From Amoebidium appalachense (lineage: Eukaryota > Ichthyosporea): DNA of 64,000 nucleotides. The notes beneath the pieces were generated by a model. That model searched no databases, was not told where the DNA came from, and saw only the letters and a program-made list of their open reading frames with translations. Shown here one piece after another: positions 43,565-56,178 of the stretch. The stretch lies in contig CAVNZM010000015.1 in NCBI GenBank assembly GCA_963693365.1, positions 558,001 to 622,000 on the forward strand, in the 5' to 3' direction. The position numbers were made by a program, and so were the translations under genes. Numbering within the stretch: position 1 is the first letter of the stretch; each line of letters opens with the position of its first letter.

Positions 43565-46062
43565 AGGGGGAGGGAGGGAGGGGGGGGGGGGGGGGATGGG
43601 GGGAGGGGAGGATGTGTGTGTGTGGTGTCTGGGAATGGATGTGGGCGCGTGTGGGTGTTGTGCAAGTTTTTTTTTTTCTTTTTTGGGGGGGGGGGGAGGG
43701 GGGACGGCAAAGAGGAAAACGAGGCTAGCAATGAAATGGACGCTGAATCACGAGTAAGGGGCAAGTGTTCGGAATGGATGTGTGGGCTTTTTCTTTCCTT
43801 TTTTTTTTTTGTTGTTGTTGTTGTTGGTCGCATGAAGCATGTATGTATGTGTTGGGGAGACGCCGGGGGGGGGGGGGGGGGGGGGAGGAGGGGAGGAGGA
43901 AGAGGGGGGGGGGGGGGGGGGGGGGCTGGGATAGAGGAGAAAGGGGGGCTGATTGGGGGGGGGGGGGGGGGAGGGGGGGAAGGGGAGGCAGGGAGGGGAG
44001 GAGGAAGGCGGACGGGGGTGGGGGAGCTTGGATAGAGGAGGAAGGGGGCCTGGTTGGGGCGGGGGGGGGGGGGGGGGGGGTCTGCAGAGGTGAAGGAATA
44101 TTCATCATTCTTCTTGAGAGTTCTAGTGCTTTCCCCCATACCTCTGTTTTCTTCTTAATACTGAGCACGTGTTCCTCCCCCCCCCCCCCCCCCCCCCCCC
44201 CCCCAGTCCTCCTCCTGCGCGTTTGATCACATCTTCCTTCTCTGGCATTGCTCCTTGCTTCCCCATTCGGCACACACACACACACACACAGACAGACACA
44301 GACACGCTCTCTCTCTCCCTCACTCTCACACACATGCACACAGACACGCTCTCTCTCCGTCCCCCCCTCCCTCCGCCCCCCCCCTCCCACACACACACAC
44401 ACACATAGACACGCTCTCTCTGCCCGCCCCTCTCTCTCTCTCTCACCTATACAATAATTCCCTCCTGTTTCCTTTCCCTACCTCCATCACCCCCCTCCCC
44501 CTCCTCCCCCCCTCCCCCCCCTCCGCGCTCCCTCCCTCCTTCCCTTTTCCTCTCCCCACACACCCATTCAAACAAATTCCGTGAAAATAAATAAAATAAA
44601 TTATAAATAATGCAATACAGGATCCGTTCACGAGCCCCCCCTTCTGGTGGGTCAAATGGATAGCCATGGGAATGGACCGATCCAATCTGAACCTGCACGA
44701 GGACGATCACCTTCCTATTCTGGCAGAGAGGTTTGGGTGGAAACTCCCCCCAGTTGGGGACAGCGATCATTGGACCCCCCTCCGTGCCGAACAACCGAAA
44801 TTACACGGGGAAATTGCGAGGAGAGTCAACATGCAGACCATGTTTTATCATATGGGCCTCAGTCAGACACTGTGTTTTCTGGTCAATCGGAAGAGATAGT
44901 AAGAACCCCCCTCCCCCCCCCCCCCCCCCCCCCCCCCCGCCGCCCCAACGCGCGCGCACACACACACACATAACACACACACACACTCTCCTCTCTCGCA
45001 CACTTACACACGCACATACATACACATACACACGTGTGCGCACACGCACACAGAAACAACTATAGGGCTCCCTTTTTTTTTCGATGTCTTTGTTTTTCGT
45101 CGTTTTTGTCTTGTGCCTCTTTGATGCATTTCTCGCCTTGCTCTCATATTCACCATCGGTTAATGCAGACCCCCCCCCCCCCCCCCCCTCACTTTTATAA
45201 TGGACCGTGGTAAAGTGTCGTTTGCCTGCCCATTCGACCCATTAGGTATATTTTCAAGTGATATCGGCCTCAATTTCTTTTTCATGCAATGTGTTCTCCT
45301 CCTATATGATCATACTTTTTAAAAATAACTCACTAAATATTAACGTCACGCAGTGCGCTTGCCACCTACATGATCATCTTCTTCTGCCTTCTATTCGCGG
45401 TCGCCTGGGCGACCATCCTAGCCGTGGTTCCAATCGGCGACATATTTTCATGCAAAATTACGGAAGATCTAGTGTGGGTCCTATTCACAAACCCCTTTAT
45501 CGAACTTTCGGTCGCATTTGCCTACGTCACGGTGATGTTTGGGGCGCTGGATCACTGTATTCCATGGAGACCCTTCAAGTACTATGGCCCAGTACTGGCC
45601 GTGCTATATTTGGTGCAGGTGGGTTATAAATAGTAACGGTTAATTTCAAGCCCTCCCCCCCCCCCCCCCCCCCCCCCCCCGGCGCCCCCCTCCCCCTTCA
45701 ATCCCTCCCCCTCCTCAACCCCAATCCCAATCCCAACGCTTCTGAGAATGCATTATCCTTTGTGTTGTGCTTTACCAAGTGTACATTCTGTTGTCCATCA
45801 TGAAACTGTGGCTCGTACCCTGTAACACATTCCCCCCATCCCCCTCCCCCCCCAACACACACACACATACACACATACACAAACAAACACACACACACAC
45901 ATACACGCACACATCTCTTGCTGTGCTCTAAACATTGTAATACTCTCTTCGTTTGTGCTTTTGTTTGTGTAAGATCTGTATATTTTGGTTACCATTATGT
46001 GTAACATTTAGCAATGTGTGGTTTGAAAAACCGTGTGAATCTTTTTACTTGGCACTTTGTAG

Positions 46063-46117
<55 letters not shown>

Positions 46118-48823
46118 ACCACCCCCCCCCACCCCATCCTCTCCTCCCCCCTCCCGCCTCGTCCCCCCCCCCTTCTCCCCCCCCCCCCCCCCTTTTTTTT
46201 TTTCCCTTTGGACCCGGACTAGTAAGGCTATTTAGTCCCATTTGGCAAGACTTGTGCATCGTTGGGTTTGCTCCTATCAAGCAAAGTGCATGCAGGTAGA
46301 GGTAGATTAGGATCAGAGAACAGTGGAGCTGTAGGTGCTTAGCATTATACACATATGTTGGAAACGTGAGGATAGGGTACAATGGGGGTTGGAATGGTGG
46401 GTTTTTCTTTTTTCTTTTTTCCTTTTTCTCTTTTCTTCCCTTTTTTCTTTTTCTGAGAAGGGGGGAGGGGGAGGGGGGAGGGGGGAGGAGGGGAGGGGGG
46501 GGGGGGGGGAGGAGGGACGACTGCTTTCCTGACTAAAGACACAACGATATTTGCCGGGGCACACTCACATACACTCACACACACACATGTTTACACGCAC
46601 ACACACACACGTGTGAACACACATGAAGGGTTTACACACGTGAACACACATACAATGACTCAAACACGTACATGTATATGCACATACTATGTACATCAAA
46701 CACGTACATGTATATGCACATACTATGTACATCAAACACGTACTCAAACACCTGAGCACCTACACATGAACGTACATTCACGTATACACACAAGCTCACA
46801 CAGACCCACGTGCATGTCACACACACAACATACACACACACACAAACACACGTACACACACATAAACACACGTACACACACGTAAACACACACACGTACA
46901 CACACGTACACACACACACACGTACACACACGTACACACACACACGTACACACACGTACATACACGTACACACACGTAAACACACACACGTACACACACG
47001 TACACACACACGTACACACGTACACACACGTACACACACGTACACGCACACGTACAGGTAACCCTGTTTCTCCCCATATCTTGGACCGTCGGTTCTTTCA
47101 GTATGACCGGGCTCGTCTCCCGCCTAGTAACATATGTCGTCACGATGGGGGGAATGGAAATTTCAAAACCGTATATCTTGGGCTATGATGTGGAGAAAAA
47201 CCAGTCGACGAAAAAGTGGGGGCCTGAGATGGAGGAGAGGTGGGGGGTCTATAGGTTTGTGGGGTTCCAACAGGCCGGGCTGACGATGGTTATGTTTGGA
47301 TACGGGTACGGCATCAAGGTGAGAAAGCCTTTTCCGAGATAACTTTTTGGATAATCTTTTTGTGAATAATTGAAATCTGGATGTATATATATACGCGGAG
47401 GAAGTTTGTGACCTTCTGATATTTGACAGATTGCTGCATTTCAATCAAGGTTGCTTTGGCTCGGTAATGCTACATTTACTATATGTTGTGTTTTGGGATG
47501 ATCCTCCCCCTCCCCCCCCCCCCCACCCCCCCCCCCCCCCCTTTGGACCCTCCCTGAGGATGGGCTCTGCTTATGACACATACTGTGTGCATTGCTGATG
47601 TTGCATACTTGAATGTTTGCCTTTGCATGTGTCCTTCGTGTATGCGTACTTCGTACCGTGTGCCGCATTCAAACCCCCCCCCCCCCCCCCCCCCCCCCAA
47701 ACACACACACACACACACACACCACCACACCCCTCCTCCCACCACCAAACAAAAACAAAGGGGGGGAAGGGTTTAAAAGAAAAGAGGGGGGTGGTGTGTG
47801 TGGGGGGGGGGGAGAGGGGGGGAAGAAGTGAAGAAAATAAGGTGGGTGGGTGGGGTGGGGTTGGGAAGGATGGGGGAAATTTTTTTTATTTTTTTTTGGG
47901 GGGGGGGGGGGGAGAGGGGTGGGGGGGGGGGGACTGTTCTGTTCGGTGCATGTTGGTGCACTACATTGTGCTATTAATTTTCTCTTTCTTTTCTTCCACT
48001 GTTCACCCTTTCTCCCTTCCCTAACCTTATCATTATAACTACCCTGCGGCGTGGGTCAAATCTCATATTTTCCCCTCTGATTACGAATTCTGTGGCCTTC
48101 GGGACTTAATTCTTTTCATCTGGTGTAGTATGTTAGCCAGGGAAGTATCGACTTAGGTATCGACGGGGGAGCTTCCTAGAAGCCCCGTCTCCTGAGTTCC
48201 TATCTATATTTTTCTTGCTTCTGCTTACTGCTGCAACTTTAACCCCCGGCCTTTCCCACTGCCCTTGCCTGCATAAGCAACCCTGCTCGTCTCTGATCAA
48301 GACGGGTGACCTACTCATGTTCAAGTGAAACAGTATCTGAGTTGGGTTTCGTTAACGAGGGGAATAGGTCGAAACTCGGGTACTGTGGATGACGTGGGCC
48401 CCCCCTGAGGATGGGCTCTGCTTATTATGCATACTCTTTATGTATGGCTTGCATTCTGCATCGTGTTATCCGTTTGTTCTTGTGTACTTCGTACTTTTTG
48501 ACGCATTCAAAACCCCCCCCCCCCCCCAGGATGAGCTCTGTTTATGATACATACCCTTTGTGTGCTTTGCACTCTGCATTGTATTGTCCGTCGTGATTGT
48601 GTACTTTGTAATCTTTAACACATTTTTATCCCCCACCCCCCCCACCCCCCCCAGCCCCCCGGGTCCTCCCACCTGTGTGAGTGTCTTCTGCCTGAACGTT
48701 TCGACGTCGTGTTTTGTATTTTTTACGTTTTTTGTTTGTCAAACTCTTTATTTCCATAATTGTCATTCTCTGATTTATACATCCCCCCCCTCCCCACCTT
48801 TGCTCCTCCCCTCCCTGCAACAC

Positions 48824-48889
<66 letters not shown>

Positions 48890-49354
48890 GCATGCGGCAC
48901 ACACACATACGCAATCCATTTCCCCCTCCCTCACCGCACACACACACAATCCCCCGCCCCCGCCCCCGCCCCCCTCCCCCCCCCCCCCCCCCCCCAAAAA
49001 AAAACCCCCCTCCCCCTCCCCCCACCTCCCACCCCCTCCCCACCCCTACCATACACACACACAGGTCGGGAGTGAATCGGTTCAAAAGGTTCTTCTTATT
49101 CTTCTCCAAATCATTGCTCTGGCAGCGCGTAAAACCGTCCAACACAGAACGACACCCCTCCCCCGTCCATTTACATTTATTCTCTCTGGGTTGTGGCCAA
49201 AATGTATTATCGATCTATTTGCGGTATGGAGTACGGCGAACTTTAAAGACGGGGATGAAGGGGTGGAGGATTTAGCTACGACGTATTTACTTGCTGCTTT
49301 AAGCCCTCTCTCTATGGTGCTGTTTTGCACGTTTGAGGTAAGTGTGTTGTTCTC

Positions 49355-49391
<37 letters not shown>

Positions 49392-49427
49392 AACCACCAC
49401 CACCATCACCACCACCACCACCACCAC

Positions 49428-49520
<93 letters not shown>

Positions 49521-49521
49521 A

Positions 49522-49570
<49 letters not shown>

Positions 49571-50105
49571 CCCCTAACCCCACCTCCCTCCCCTTCTCTT
49601 CCCCATTCTTGGCCAAGACGGGTCACCTCACCTACTGCTGTTGAAACAAAAAATGGGTTGTGAACCACACCCGAGAAATTGAAAGAGTCGAAGCCCATTC
49701 TTTTGTGGAGGCGTGGGAGCCCCCCTGATGATAGGCTCTATTCAAATATTCCTTGACTGCAATTTTTTTTTTTTTTTTTTTTTTTTTTTGGTTCAACGGT
49801 TTGTTTGATTTCTGGTTCATGTATATTTTTGACGTTTTGTGTTTGGTCTTTTCATTCCACCGTCTCCATAATTCCAACCTTCTAATGCACACATTAAGCC
49901 CCCCCCCCCCCCCCCCCTCCCCCCCCCCCCCCCCTCCCGCCCCCTCCCCCCCCCCCCCCCCCCACCACCACCACCACCATCTCCCAACCCCACACCCACC
50001 CACCCACCCACCCACCCACCTCTTCCCCAGTTCCTCAAACCCCCCTAAACGTTTAACCAACAACAACCCATCCTACCTGAGTTGCTTACTGAATGACTTC
50101 TCTTT

Positions 50106-50138
<33 letters not shown>

Positions 50139-51403
50139 CTTTACAACACTCGATGTACTTTTTTTTTTCCTGTGTTTGTGCTTAGCAATTATTCTCCCCC
50201 CCCCCCTCCCCCCCCCCCCCCCCCCCTCTCCCCCGGGCCCCTAAGCCCAGTGATTTTGGAATTTGTACGTGCAAGTCACCATAGCTTTGCTAACTCTACC
50301 ACACCCCTACGCATGTGCACACAAATGCACCTCCCCCACCCCCCCAACCCCAACCCCTCCCCTCCTTCTCTCCCCCCACAAAACACGCACAAAATATGCA
50401 CACACATCACACACAAACACAGCCACACGCGTATATACGTAAACACACACACACAGACACACACACACACACACACACACACGTACACGCACACTCGCAC
50501 GCGTAAACACAAGTACACACACACGTACATTACACCCGCATACACACATCCACACGTACACACACACATCCCCCCCCCACACACACACGCACACACACAC
50601 ACACACGTACATACACACGTACAGCAATCACACCTGTGGTTCCGCTTTCGCTGTTTCATCCGTTCTTGGCCGAAGACCCTCTTCACGTGCAAACCCCTCG
50701 ACCCAAACGTAATTCCGATCGAACACGATATGGATTTCGACGGGAGGGGTTGCACAAACGCGCACCCCGATTACAGGCGGGGAAAAGTGAATTTCGCGTT
50801 TTACGAGTTTTTGTCTTTGCTCGTATCCTACACTGTATATCTTGCCATCGCACCGGTGTTGAGATATGGACCGAATACGGATCGGTATCCGTTTGGGACG
50901 AACGATCAGGAGGGAGGGAACGTATTGAATGGAGATTTCTCCGATAAGAGGTATGTGTGCGTCTGGCCTAAAAACCTATAAATAACTATTGGGTGTGTCC
51001 TAAAAACTGTGCTGTATACTGCACTATCAGTGGTGATTGACTATTTGGTATATGCGGTAATCTGATTATGTGTCTGAGGGGAATGGAGGAGGTAGATGGG
51101 GCAATCTTAGCATGAGTGTGGAATGCTTTTACTTAGCTTCCATGGTTGCCACTCTAAGGGCATACACCTCCCCCTTCCCCCTCCCCCCCCCCCCCCCCCC
51201 CCCCCCCTTTTCCCCCCGCACGCACGCACCCACCCACCCACCCAACCCCCCGGGCTCTGCTTGTTATTCAAAATCTTGATGTGCATTTTGCAGTCTGCAT
51301 GTGTTGTCCGATATGAATGTGTTCTTCTTCGAATCTGTAGTCCTAACCCCCCCTTCCCCCACCCTCTGCCCTCCGCTACCCCGTTCCCGACACACACCCT
51401 CTG

Positions 51404-51479
<76 letters not shown>

Positions 51480-51606
51480 TTCCCGTCCCCCCAAGCACAC
51501 ACACACACACACACCCCGCCCCCCCTCTCCCCCCTCCCCCCCCCCCCCAAACACACACACACACGCACACACACATACACCCTCCCCCTCTCTCCCTCCC
51601 TCCTTC

Positions 51607-51658
<52 letters not shown>

Positions 51659-51943
51659 AAACCAAAAAAAAACCACAGGTTCTGGCTGTCTATGGTGTAT
51701 GCGCTCCTAATCGCCTTCATTCTTCTCGTGTGGCTACACCTCTACATTCTTTACATCCGCAAATGGTACCCGCAATCGTGGGTGCAATTTCAAGATCTCG
51801 TGGATATGTATAAGCGTGAGCCCCACATGGCCGGGTTTTTGGGATGTATCCTCGCCTCTAACGTGCTCACCGCCATGAATTTCTACCTGATCAACGCGAG
51901 ATTGTGGTATGCAAATGTGGGTGACTCTACTGCTTTGTGCTAA
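42346..51943 (+). CDS. Multi-pass membrane protein, family not recognised (690 aa, 8 exons)
   Basis: Exons: 42346..42622 (ATG), 43390..43517, 44621..44898, 45354..45618, 47058..47318, 49065..49337, 50625..50950, 51679..51943 (TAA). All are GT-AG and phases are consistent at each junction. The first ~135 residues are hydrophilic (start [15 protein letters not shown]; a [19 protein letters not shown] proline/tryptophan stretch), so cytosolic or lumenal. Residues 136-227 hold a soluble segment ([20 protein letters not shown]). About ten hydrophobic segments then follow, for example [88 protein letters not shown] and [19 protein letters not shown]. The loop in exon 7 is charged. A transporter or channel-like role is possible, but nothing in the sequence names one. 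It could be lineage-specific. Confidence 0.8.
42665..42720 (+). repeat. (TG)n at first donor of the membrane-protein gene
   Basis: (TG)n begins about 45 nt after the exon 1 donor, followed by G-rich unique sequence to 42970 and C-rich sequence at 43210-43260. No exon was seen in this intron. Confidence 0.9.
43518..44620. repeat. Intron 2 of the membrane-protein gene: poly-G, G-rich, poly-C, (CA)n
   Basis: (TG)n then poly-G at 43529-43563, G-rich to 44080, poly-C at 44177-44204, (CA)n and (CT)n at 44271-44450, and C/T-rich sequence to 44530. No additional exon recognised. Confidence 0.8.
46063..46117 (+). repeat. Poly-C run (55 nt), intron 4 of the membrane-protein gene
   Basis: Uninterrupted C run in the central part of the intron, followed by more C-rich sequence to 46190 and poly-T. 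Confidence 0.95.
46565..47056 (+). repeat. Compound (CA)n / CACGTACA repeat abutting an acceptor
   Basis: Nearly 500 nt of CACACGTACACA-type units running directly into the acceptor (GTACAG) of exon 47058-47318. A duplicated 38-bp word (CAAACACGTACATGTATATG, then CACATACTATGTACAT) occurs at 46660-46737. Confidence 0.9.
47541..47698 (+). repeat. Dispersed C-tailed repeat R1, well-preserved tail
   Basis: GGACCCTCCCTGAGGATGGG, GCTCTGCTTATGACACATAC, TTGCATACTTGAATGTTTGC, GTGTCCTTCGTGTATGCGTA, CTTCGTACCGTGTGCCGCAT, then poly-C (47674-47698) and (CA)n. It lies in intron 5 of the membrane-protein gene. Confidence 0.92.
48268..48528 (+). repeat. Dispersed C-tailed repeat R1, head plus tail
   Basis: Head: GCATAAGCAACCCTGCTCGT, TGATCAAGACGGGTGACC, AGTATCTGAGTTGGGTTTCG. 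Tail: CCTGAGGATGGGCTCTGC, TGGCTTGCATTCTGCATCG, GTGTACTTCGTAC, GACGCATTCAAAA, then poly-C. Immediately followed by a second tail copy. Confidence 0.9.
48529..48636 (+). repeat. Second R1 tail in tandem
   Basis: AGGATGAGCTCTGTTTATGA, TTTGCACTCTGCATTG, GTGATTGTGTACTTTG and AACACATTTTTATCCCCC, a diverged repeat of the preceding tail. Confidence 0.85.
48660..48795 (+). repeat. Dispersed C-tailed repeat R3
   Basis: GTGAGTGTCTTCTGCCTG, TTTTTTACGTTTTTTGTTTG, TATTTCCATAATTGTCATTC and TGATTTATACATCCCCCC match the 49729-49905 copy. Confidence 0.7.
48821..48883 (+). repeat. (CA)n, intron 5 of the membrane-protein gene
   Basis: (CA)n then C-rich sequence and poly-C/poly-A to 49010, ending at a CA-rich acceptor (ACACACACAG) of exon 49065-49337. 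Confidence 0.9.
49357..49570 (+). repeat. Poly-C, (CCA)n and (CA)n, intron 6
   Basis: Poly-C at 49357-49389, starting about 20 nt after the donor, then (ACC)n, then about 140 nt of (CA)n. Confidence 0.95.
49608..49728 (+). repeat. Dispersed repeat R2, copy 2
   Basis: Matches 13009-13125 along its length and is directly followed by an R3 tail, so R2 head plus R3 tail here form one element with the same plan as R1 (head, GATGATGGGCTCT-type junction, tail, poly-C). Confidence 0.85.
49729..49921 (+). repeat. Dispersed C-tailed repeat R3
   Basis: TGATGATAGGCTCTATTCAA, TTTGATTTCTGGTTCATG, TTTTTGACGTTTTGTGTTTG, CCGTCTCCATAATTCCAACC, TTCTAATGCACACATTAAG, then poly-C from about 49900. Confidence 0.85.
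51251..51358 (+). repeat. R1-like tail, intron 7 of the membrane-protein gene
   Basis: GGGCTCTGCTTGTTATTC, TGCATTTTGCAGTCTGCATG and TGTTGTCCGATATGAATGTG, ending in C-rich sequence. Confidence 0.65.
51407..51660 (+). repeat. (CA)n, C-rich, poly-C and poly-A before the last exon
   Basis: (CA)n at 51407-51477, CA/C-rich to 51590, poly-C at 51609-51648 and poly-A at 51649-51661, about 17 nt from the acceptor of exon 51679-51943. Confidence 0.9.
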
Positions 51944-52313
51944 GCGTCGGGTCGTTTTTCGAGCCCTTTATAACTTTTCTCCTGAAGGTTCAGATCCTTT
52001 TTAAAATCTTTATAACTTTTTATCTTAAATTTTAATTCTTGCACGTGGTTGGCTTGATAGCCTTTCTTTTGGGGGAAAAGGTTCTGGTGCGTGACGTAAG
52101 GTGGCGAAGGGTTTTGATGAATAAGTGTTCGTTCTTGTTTTTGTTGGCTGAAGAGAAACTGTGAAGGTTTTTGATCTAAAAGGGCGAATGGTTTCTGTTT
52201 TTGTTGTACGTCTTGGACCTGTTCTTCCTCTCTTCCTTTTGTTTCGTGTGCCTGCACATGTGACACGTGCTCGGTGTGTGTCTGTGTGTGGTGTGCTTTT
52301 TTTTTTTTTTTTT

Positions 52314-52358
<45 letters not shown>

Positions 52359-52387
52359 CGGATTCGAAGGTAGGGTGGGTGGGATTG

Positions 52388-52424
<37 letters not shown>

Positions 52425-53083
52425 GCTACTACGTGGGGTGAAATGGAGAATGCTTTCGTATATGAGTTTATAACCTGTTTTGTGACTCGGAATTTTTTTG
52501 GAACGAGACTTTAATATTCAGGATAGTTCGTGCAATCAATCTTAAGCGGCTTTTTTATGCAGCGCTAGCCCAGCGGTTTATTATAACCGTGGCACGTGAT
52601 TGCAGCGTTTTAACTGGTAGTGTAGTTGGAAATAGTCATGGTTGTAGTTGATATAAAATATCATAAAATTGTAATGTCATGCACTGTTGCTGCCCCACCA
52701 ATAGCTCTAGAAGATAAAGCCTTTACCGAGAAACAGTAAACAGGCCACGGATCAGGTGTAATAGGGTAGAACGTTGGGCTGAGTAAAAACGTGATGCAAT
52801 GGGCGGCCATGGCTAAATTTTAAAAGTGTTGCTTTATTTTTATTTTATTTTTTATTTTTGACTTTGGTTGGTGCACCTTTTGTATGTCTCGCATATGCGG
52901 CAGCAATACCATATATATCCAAGCAGTGCCTGGGTACTGTGTGCATGTGATGCATGTTAATATAACCACATATAACGTACTGAGATAACATACCGCCCTA
53001 TAACCAGCCAGGCTAGGTAGGATTCACCTCCTTCCTCCCCTGCCCCACTTCTACCATTTCAATGATGGGCACCCTAAATTCCA

Positions 53084-53200
53084 ATGTTTTCCCGGCATAC
53101 ACGTGCCGTCCAAAAGCAATTCACCTACACGGAATTGTATGCATGCGCAGACACGGGGGAGATGAACCACAATGTGCGCACATCACGAATAAAAGACAGT
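53084..53200 (+). CDS. Candidate first exon, unidentified
   Basis: ATG followed by 39 codons without repeats (KQFTYTELYACADTGEMNHN) and a consensus donor GTAAGT. No compatible second exon could be chained: 53431 would need phase 1 and 54144 phase 1, while this exon ends in phase 0. Weak call, recorded because the local sequence is not low-complexity. Confidence 0.2.
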
Positions 53201-53939
53201 GTAAGTAGCAATCGGACGGTGTGTAATAATACATCCTACGTGTGCACAAAGGAGGGCAGGTTTGGGGGAGGTCGTGGTGGGTGGGTTGGTGGGTTGGTGG
53301 GTGTTGGGGGAGGGGAGGCCTAGGGGGTTGGGGGGAATGGTGCCGGGGAGGGGGGGGGGGGGGGGGGTGCACGCCACGTGCAATATGAACCGGTTCTCTT
53401 ATTATGTAATTTAATTCCATTAGATCACGGCACGCATGCAATTATAAATTTAATGGTGTGCTATAACGCTATAAATTTATACCTCCACCAGTCATGTGCG
53501 CCCATTAATATCGTGCACGTCTCCCCTGTGAACATGTCTGCGCATGTACATCATATTGGTGAATCATTTTGGGGGTACACGTGCACGCCGGGGAAATTTG
53601 GAATTTGGGGTGCCCGCAAAGGGAGAAGGGTGGGGGGGGGGGGGGGGGGGGGGGGGGAGAGGGGTTGTGCTACTTATCGGGAGTGGCCTTCGGTTTGGGT
53701 TGCTGTCAGTGACGGGATTCAATAATTTCAATTATGGGATGATAATTTAGGGGCCTGTAAATTAAACGCTCATCTGCATATATATGCATATATTGCAAGT
53801 TGTTTTAATTGTTGGAAATTGTTGGAAACTAAAGTTTGTGCACGTAACAGGTCTTTGTGGAGCTGGACTAGAATATTAATGGATCAAAGGGTAGTTGCAC
53901 CGTGTACACGTGAGGAGGGGAATGGGTTCGATAGTGTGG

Positions 53940-53993
<54 letters not shown>

Positions 53994-54402
53994 ACATGTG
54001 TGTGTGTGTGTGTGTGTGCAATGGGGGAGGGGGGGGGAAGGTGTGGTGGTGGTGGTGGTGGTGGGGGGGGGGGGGGGGGGGGAGGGTCATGGGGGACCTC
54101 GACACAAGGCAAACAGTTTATATATTAATTAATAAACGTACAGTGCCATGTCAAGGCATATTATGGGTTTTAAATCAACTTGATATTCCGGCTTTGTTTA
54201 GTTGTTTTATAAAAACTCTCCGGGGGGGATTGTTTCATTTTTTCATGCTAAGATTATTATCGGTTATTGTTGTCGGACAGGAAGCAGATCATTCAAAAGT
54301 AAGTCCCGTGTGTGCTATGATACAGGCGCATACATGTGTTTGCATGGAAGGAACAGGATCCTCACATGAGCGTGTGCTGATGACATGACTTGTTTTGTGT
54401 GT

Positions 54403-54655
<253 letters not shown>

Positions 54656-55197
54656 CTACTTTGTGCGCAGACGCCAGGTGCAAGGACGTCGGCAAGAGCA
54701 TGTATGTTTAAATATATCTACATTGCTTGCCCCCTGCGTCCCTCGAGCTCTCTCACTTCCCCCCCTCCCCCCAACCTTTCCGCCTCCCCCCTCCCCCCCC
54801 CCCCTCCCCCCTCCCCCCCCCCCCCCCCCTTCTGCCTTCCCGTTCCTCCTTCTCCCCCACCTTCCCCACCTTCCCCCCCCCCCCTCCCCATACCTCCGTC
54901 TCCCCCTTCCTCCCTTTCCCTTCCCCACCCCCCCCACCCCCCCTCTCCTCCCGACGGGCTCCCCTCGCCACCTTCCCTAAACTTCCCTGCCTCACCCCCT
55001 TCTCTTCCCTCCCCCCCCCCCCTCCCCCCCTCCCCCCCCTCCCCCCCCTCCCCCCCCCCCCCCCCCCCCCCCCCCACCCACCCACAAACACACACTCTAC
55101 CCCCTCACATGGCGCCCCCCCCTCCCCCCTCCCCCCTCCCCCCTCCCCACCGCCTCTTTCACCTTCCTCTACTCGTTTTTTTTCCCCGGTGCAGTTT

Positions 55198-56178
55198 CTA
55201 TTGCCTGCGTGTGCCTGCCAGCAACACAAACCCAAGCCAACCCTTCGTTGCCGTGTGCATCTGCTCCAACTGACTCCTTCTTTCCGCAATCCACCCAAGG
55301 TCCGGGTCACATGGATTAGCGCGCAAGTAATCATCAAAGTTTGCGATGTATCCATCCTGGTACGTCGCCCATTCCTCATCCGCTACTGTGTGCGAAAAGA
55401 ACTTCTCGAATTCCCTTTCAAACTCAATAACCAACTCGCCGTGCATAGGGATTGACCCTGCATCGCCCATCATTCCCTCCACATCCTCCGGGGGTGTGCG
55501 TTCCCAGCACAACATTCCCAGCACGCACAGACCACGTGTTCCCAGCAGGTCACGTGCCGTAGCTATGGTCTTCTCCCAGCCCCCACACACGTGCTCCGAC
55601 CCCACACACACAAACCCCTCATACCCGGTCTTACATCTGTGCTTGTCGGCATTGAATCCCTCGCACATCACTCGCAATCTTCCAGGTGCCACTCTTCCCA
55701 TCCCCTGCAGAATTGCCGTTTGTGTTGCATGTTGTGAGCTGTCTACACCCACGGCGCTCATGTTCGGTTCAATCTCCAGTAGGCGTAGTGTAAGCTCAGC
55801 CCGCCCACATCCCGCGTCCAAGAGAATGGGTCCCGTGTAATGTCTCTCCGTGCACACTTCAACCTCCGCATGCGTGTGTGCGTGTGCTTGTGCTTGTGCG
55901 GGTGCGTGTGCGTGTGAAGCCCCAAACGCACGCAGGTGGGGTGCACAGGCGGCAACTAGGTTTTCGAATGTGGCCGGAGCGCAGGGGCCGTGAAAGACGA
56001 AGGTGCGGTGGCCGATGGCAGAAAACCGTTCGCGCAATGTTATCTCCATGGTTGGGAGGGGGGTGGATGCTGGCGAAGGAAGGGAGGAGAGATGTCGAGC
56101 CACCCAGAAGTATTGAGGTTTTGTGTCGTTGTAGTTGTTGTAGTTGTGGACTCGGATCCGCAACGAAAAACGATTCAT
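55198..56178 (-). CDS. Class I SAM-dependent methyltransferase (326 aa)
   Basis: Intron-free ORF, ATG 56178-56176 to a stop at 55200-55198. Motif I is ILLDAGCGRAELTL (residues 118-131), the SAM-binding glycine loop; the acidic residue of the next strand is D146 in AVGVDSSQ. The Rossmann-like core is followed by VIEFEREFEKFFSHTVADEE and YIANFDDYLRANPCDPDLGW. The substrate cannot be told. The first ~43 residues are basic and Asn/Arg-rich (MNRFSLRIRVHNYNNYND), which may be a targeting signal or an upstream ATG extension; Met44 (56049-56047) is an alternative start. Residues 88-106 are an Ala/His/Gln insert (HAHAPAQAQAHAHTHAE) coded by a CA-rich microsatellite between the N-terminal helix and motif I. 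It lies convergent to the membrane-protein gene. Confidence 0.85.
   Translation of the reverse strand: MNRFSLRIRVHNYNNYNDTKPQYFWVARHLSSLPSPASTPLPTMEITLRERFSAIGHRTFVFHGPCAPATFENLVAACAPHLRAFGASHAHAPAQAQAHAHTHAEVEVCTERHYTGPILLDAGCGRAELTLRLLEIEPNMSAVGVDSSQHATQTAILQGMGRVAPGRLRVMCEGFNADKHRCKTGYEGFVCVGSEHVCGGWEKTIATARDLLGTRGLCVLGMLCWERTPPEDVEGMMGDAGSIPMHGELVIEFEREFEKFFSHTVADEEWATYQDGYIANFDDYLRANPCDPDLGWIAERRSQLEQMHTATKGWLGFVLLAGTRRQ

Noticed and set aside
54144-54298. 51-codon open stretch with acceptor and GTAAGT donor
   Set aside because: Hydrophobic and plausible, but phases do not match upstream or downstream candidates, and the local AT-rich sequence makes chance frames likely.
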